Source: Candidatus Nitrosopumilus sp.
GTDB lineage: Archaea; Thermoproteota; Nitrososphaeria; Nitrososphaerales; Nitrosopumilaceae
DNA: 7,397 bases
Assembly: GCA_018657375.1 (NCBI GenBank)
Contig: JABHXI010000003.1
Location: 1-7,397 of the forward strand
Reading direction: 5' to 3'
The notes under the pieces were generated by a model. The model was not told where the DNA came from and searched no databases. It was given only the letters and a program-made list of their open reading frames with translations. Shown one piece after another: positions 5,084-7,397 of this stretch (its first letter is position 1; every line of letters starts with the position of its first letter). The position numbers were made by a program, and so were the translations under genes.

Positions 5084-5605
5084 TTAAAATATTTGTTGCA
5101 TATCTTGTTTGATTTCATCAATTTTCTTTGAATACGCTTTCCGTGATTTTTCATTCTTTTTTATATTTAATACATTCTGACATGATGGACATTTGAACAT
5201 ACCATCAAGTGATTCTTCAAATGTAACTCTTGGGCAGTCCTCATTACCACAATGATAAAAATCAGATGCATTTTCATAATCAAATCTCTGTTCTAATCGT
5301 TCTTGAATTTTCTTTTTTTGATTTTCAATAAAGTGTTCCACTTCTTCTCTTCTGGTTCTCCATCTGTACACAAACCATCCTTTTCTCTCATCCTTTACTC
5401 TAATACCCGTAATCAGAGATTTTCCAAAAAGATCATACAATACTTTTCTTACCATATTGATTCTAAGACCTGTGGAACTAGCAATTTCTTCATCAGTTGC
5501 ATCTTCTGCTTTTAGTAAAGATCTTGCTACTTTGAGATATTCGTCGCCACCAATCATTGATGCAATTCTAACAAAAGGATCTTCGTATTTGTCTACCAAC
5601 TTCAA
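5084..5605 (-). CDS. tfe: Transcription factor E alpha subunit (TFE, TFIIE-alpha homologue)
   Basis: TFE is an archaeal basal factor that helps TBP, TFB and RNA polymerase open promoter DNA. The 173 aa protein has the family layout. An N-terminal winged helix (about 8-83) shows DEEIASSTGL (38-47), VRKVLYDLF (52-60) and GWFVYRW (76-82). A charged helical linker (85-107) and a zinc ribbon with C119, C124, C139 and C142 follow, then a lysine-rich tail. The first cysteine pair is spaced CX4C (CGNEDC) rather than the usual CX2C. The start is TTG at 5605. A second TTG, two codons later at 5599, is equally plausible: a GAAGTGA-like site and a TATA-like stretch (5621-5628) fit it better. It is the last gene of the minus-strand cluster, 19 bases after trm56. 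Confidence 0.95.
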   Translation of the reverse strand: MKLVDKYEDPFVRIASMIGGDEYLKVARSLLKAEDATDEEIASSTGLRINMVRKVLYDLFGKSLITGIRVKDERKGWFVYRWRTRREEVEHFIENQKKKIQERLEQRFDYENASDFYHCGNEDCPRVTFEESLDGMFKCPSCQNVLNIKKNEKSRKAYSKKIDEIKQDMQQIF

Positions 5606-5624
5606 TCACTTCAAGTTTCTAGTA

Positions 5625-6158
5625 TTAATCCCTTCTCTCATTCACTTCGACATTTTTACCCTTTTTTGTGGGTATGATCTTTCTTTTGGCGTTTGTGAAT
5701 GCTTTTTCAAATTGTTCTCCATTTTGAACTCTGTCTAATAATATAGCTAATGCACTAATTTCTGAATGAGGCTGACTTCCTACCCCTACGTTATAATCAG
5801 CTAATTCATAAATTTCTCTTGGAACTTTTTCTGCACCAACTACAACTAAAATTTTTTCTTCAATGTGGATTTGTTCCTGAACATCATTAATTTTTTCACC
5901 ATACATTGATAGATGTATTATTTTGAAGCCCTCTTTTTTTTTATTTTTTACAACTGATTTCCAGTTATCAATAAATTCAACAATAAAATTTCCTCCCCAC
6001 GTATTGTTAATTTTTTCTAAAGTGTCTTTAATTTCTGGATTCACTTCTGTCATGAATATTTTTTCTGCTCCAAAAGATCTTGAAACTAATGCAACATGAG
6101 TTGTAACTCTATCATCTCTTACAACACGTTGTCCTATTCTAACAACTTCAATTATCAT
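5625..6158 (-). CDS. trm56: tRNA (cytidine(56)-2'-O)-methyltransferase, SPOUT family
   Basis: This archaea-specific enzyme methylates the 2'-hydroxyl of C56 in the T-loop of tRNA using S-adenosylmethionine, stabilising the D-loop/T-loop contact. The 177 aa length matches the family. Signatures are the N-terminal [18 protein letters not shown] (7-24), [11 protein letters not shown] (82-92), [20 protein letters not shown] (103-122), and [16 protein letters not shown] (124-139). The last two form the trefoil-knot SAM site of SPOUT enzymes. Residues after 150 are a basic tail. The ATG at 6158 is preceded by GGAAGGT (6166-6172) seven bases upstream, inside the end of hflX, which it overlaps by 11 bases. 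Confidence 0.96.
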   Translation of the reverse strand: MIIEVVRIGQRVVRDDRVTTHVALVSRSFGAEKIFMTEVNPEIKDTLEKINNTWGGNFIVEFIDNWKSVVKNKKKEGFKIIHLSMYGEKINDVQEQIHIEEKILVVVGAEKVPREIYELADYNVGVGSQPHSEISALAILLDRVQNGEQFEKAFTNAKRKIIPTKKGKNVEVNERRD

Positions 6159-7263
6159 ATGTTTTACCTTCCAATTGATTTTTTTTATATTTATATGGAT
6201 TTTTGTTCATTATGAAATTCTCAATTATTTTTTTTAACTCACCTATGTTTTCACCTGTTTTTGAAGAAACTGAAATTACTTTTTCATTTTCAGTTAAATT
6301 TAGTAGTTCTTTTTTATAATCAATTTGCTCTTTTTTCATTAAATCTGATTTATTTAACGTAAAAATTATTTTTTCTTTCTTAACTCCTAACTCATCCAAT
6401 GTTCTCATGCAGCTTGCAAATTTTTTCCTTAACTCTAATTGTGAATCACTAATATCAATTACTAGAATAATGATATCCGTATAAGTTAATTCTTCTAATG
6501 TTGATTTGAACGCATCTATCATATATGCGGGTAATTTACTGATGAACCCAACTGTATCTGCAATTAATACTGGTTCCTGATTAATTGTAATTCTTCTAGT
6601 AGTGGTAGAAAGTGTTGTAAACAATTCTTTACTTTGAGCTTTTGTTTCACCTGTAGTTTTGTTAAACAATGTTGTTTTTCCTGCAGACGTATATCCTGCT
6701 AATGAAATTGTTGAGAATCCCATCCTTTTTCTCCCTTGTCTGTGGAGTTCTCTTTGTTTTCCAGCTTTCTCAAGTTTCTTTTTTACTGTCTGCATTCTAT
6801 GTTTAATGTCGTTATAGTAAACATCAATCTCAAATTGTCCTATTCCCATAAACCCTGGTTGCTCTCCCATGTTAGCAAGACGTACTTTTTCTTTTGCCCT
6901 GACCATTTCATATCTTAATTGTGCTAATTTGACTTGTAATTTTGATTCTGAACTAGATGCCCTGCTTTCAAAAATTTCAAGAATCAATCCTTCCCTGTCT
7001 AAAACTTCTCTTTGTAGTTCCGTTGCTAAATTATAATTTTGACTAGGTTTTAGAATTTCATCAAACACTATTACATCTGGTCTAATTTTATCCGCTATCT
7101 CACGTAATTGTTCTAGAACTCCGCCACTGATTCCATACTTTGGTTTTTGCAGATAATTTTGTTGAATTATGTGGACTACTTCATATCCTGCAGCTTCGCA
7201 TAACCCCTTTGCCTCATTTATGGCGTCTTCTTTATCGTATGTAATTAGAATCGCTTTGTCCAT
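6148..7263 (-). CDS. hflX: HflX-family ribosome-associated GTPase
   Basis: HflX binds the large ribosomal subunit and in bacteria splits stalled ribosomes; the archaeal role is less settled. The 371 aa protein has the HflX-specific N-terminal domain (about 1-130), with [14 protein letters not shown] (89-102) and KLAQLRYEM (112-120). A coiled-coil linker (about 150-178) follows GIGQFEID (140-147), the counterpart of the bacterial GPGE segment. The G domain has GYTSAGKT (190-197, P-loop), a threonine-rich switch I (216-222), DTVGF (236-240), NKSD (304-307) and SSKTG (333-337). All five GTPase motifs are present, so it should be active. The short basic tail (about 352-371) ends within trm56. The ATG at 7263 is 9 bases after the upstream stop, without a clear Shine-Dalgarno site. 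Confidence 0.95.
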   Translation of the reverse strand: MDKAILITYDKEDAINEAKGLCEAAGYEVVHIIQQNYLQKPKYGISGGVLEQLREIADKIRPDVIVFDEILKPSQNYNLATELQREVLDREGLILEIFESRASSSESKLQVKLAQLRYEMVRAKEKVRLANMGEQPGFMGIGQFEIDVYYNDIKHRMQTVKKKLEKAGKQRELHRQGRKRMGFSTISLAGYTSAGKTTLFNKTTGETKAQSKELFTTLSTTTRRITINQEPVLIADTVGFISKLPAYMIDAFKSTLEELTYTDIIILVIDISDSQLELRKKFASCMRTLDELGVKKEKIIFTLNKSDLMKKEQIDYKKELLNLTENEKVISVSSKTGENIGELKKIIENFIMNKNPYKYKKNQLEGKTYDN

Positions 7264-7272
7264 TTTGATATA

Positions 7273-7397
7273 TTATTCCGTTTTTTTCAAAGTTTTTTCT
7301 ATATTCATATTTAACACAATTTCTGCAATATCACTGGCATATTCTGAAATTCTTCTTATATTTTCGGCTAATCTTCTAACCCTGTACATCTCTTCAT
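7273..7397 (-). CDS. PhoU-like protein, C-terminal end only
   Basis: The minus strand enters the window in an open frame of 40 residues that ends at TAA (7273-7275). The segment RVRRLAENIRRISEYASDIAEIVLNM resembles the final helices of PhoU-type proteins (R-x-x-DxAxNIAE pattern). These are helical metal-binding regulators of phosphate uptake that in archaea are often fused to an AbrB-like domain. Only the last helix pair is visible, so the domain layout and exact role cannot be judged. It sits 9 bases upstream of hflX on the same strand and is probably the preceding gene of the same transcript. Confidence 0.6.
   Translation of the reverse strand, partial: EEMYRVRRLAENIRRISEYASDIAEIVLNMNIEKTLKKTE

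Noticed and set aside
5457..5738. Open frame of 93 codons on the plus strand with hydrophobic stretches
   Set aside because: It runs across the antisense of tfe and the end of trm56, both firmly identified. The hydrophobic look comes from reversed lysine/glutamate codons.

Overview
The window looks like chromosomal DNA of an ammonia-oxidising thaumarchaeon (Nitrososphaerota, Nitrosopumilus-like). It is AT-rich. It carries clearly archaeal proteins: GTP cyclohydrolase III, transcription factor E, the SPOUT enzyme aTrm56 and archaeal-type lumazine synthase. Several genes start with TTG, and TATA-like boxes sit about 26-28 bases before some first codons, as in leaderless archaeal mRNAs. The genus-level assignment is an inference; the archaeal assignment is firm.

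Region 1 (1-3787, + strand) is a riboflavin biosynthesis cluster. It begins with the last 17 codons of a bacterial-type riboflavin synthase. A short promoter region follows, then five tightly packed genes: ribB (3,4-dihydroxy-2-butanone 4-phosphate synthase), ribH (lumazine synthase), arfA (GTP cyclohydrolase III), an amidohydrolase of the deaminase type, and arfC (the RibD-C-like reductase). The last four junctions are 2-base gaps or overlaps, so this is very probably one transcript. ArfA opens the GTP imidazole ring and ArfC reduces the ribose. RibB makes the four-carbon unit, RibH makes lumazine and riboflavin synthase finishes. The amidohydrolase between arfA and arfC is the main discovery candidate: it fits the unassigned archaeal deaminase step or, less likely, the ArfB deformylase step.

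Region 2 (3788-5083, + strand) has three small genes. The first encodes a lysine-rich, histone-H1-like tail joined to what looks like half a SWIB domain, followed by a hairpin/T-tract terminator. A hemerythrin-domain protein comes next, and 2 bases after it a small unknown protein with an acidic tail. The latter two look like a two-gene operon.

Region 3 (5084-7397, - strand) converges on region 2. Read in its own direction it is the end of a PhoU-like gene, hflX (ribosome-associated GTPase), trm56 (tRNA C56 2'-O-methyltransferase) and tfe (TFE-alpha). Gaps of 9 and 19 bases and one 11-base overlap suggest co-transcription.

No stretch without a gene exceeds 100 bases. I see no tRNA, rRNA, insertion sequence, CRISPR array or origin.
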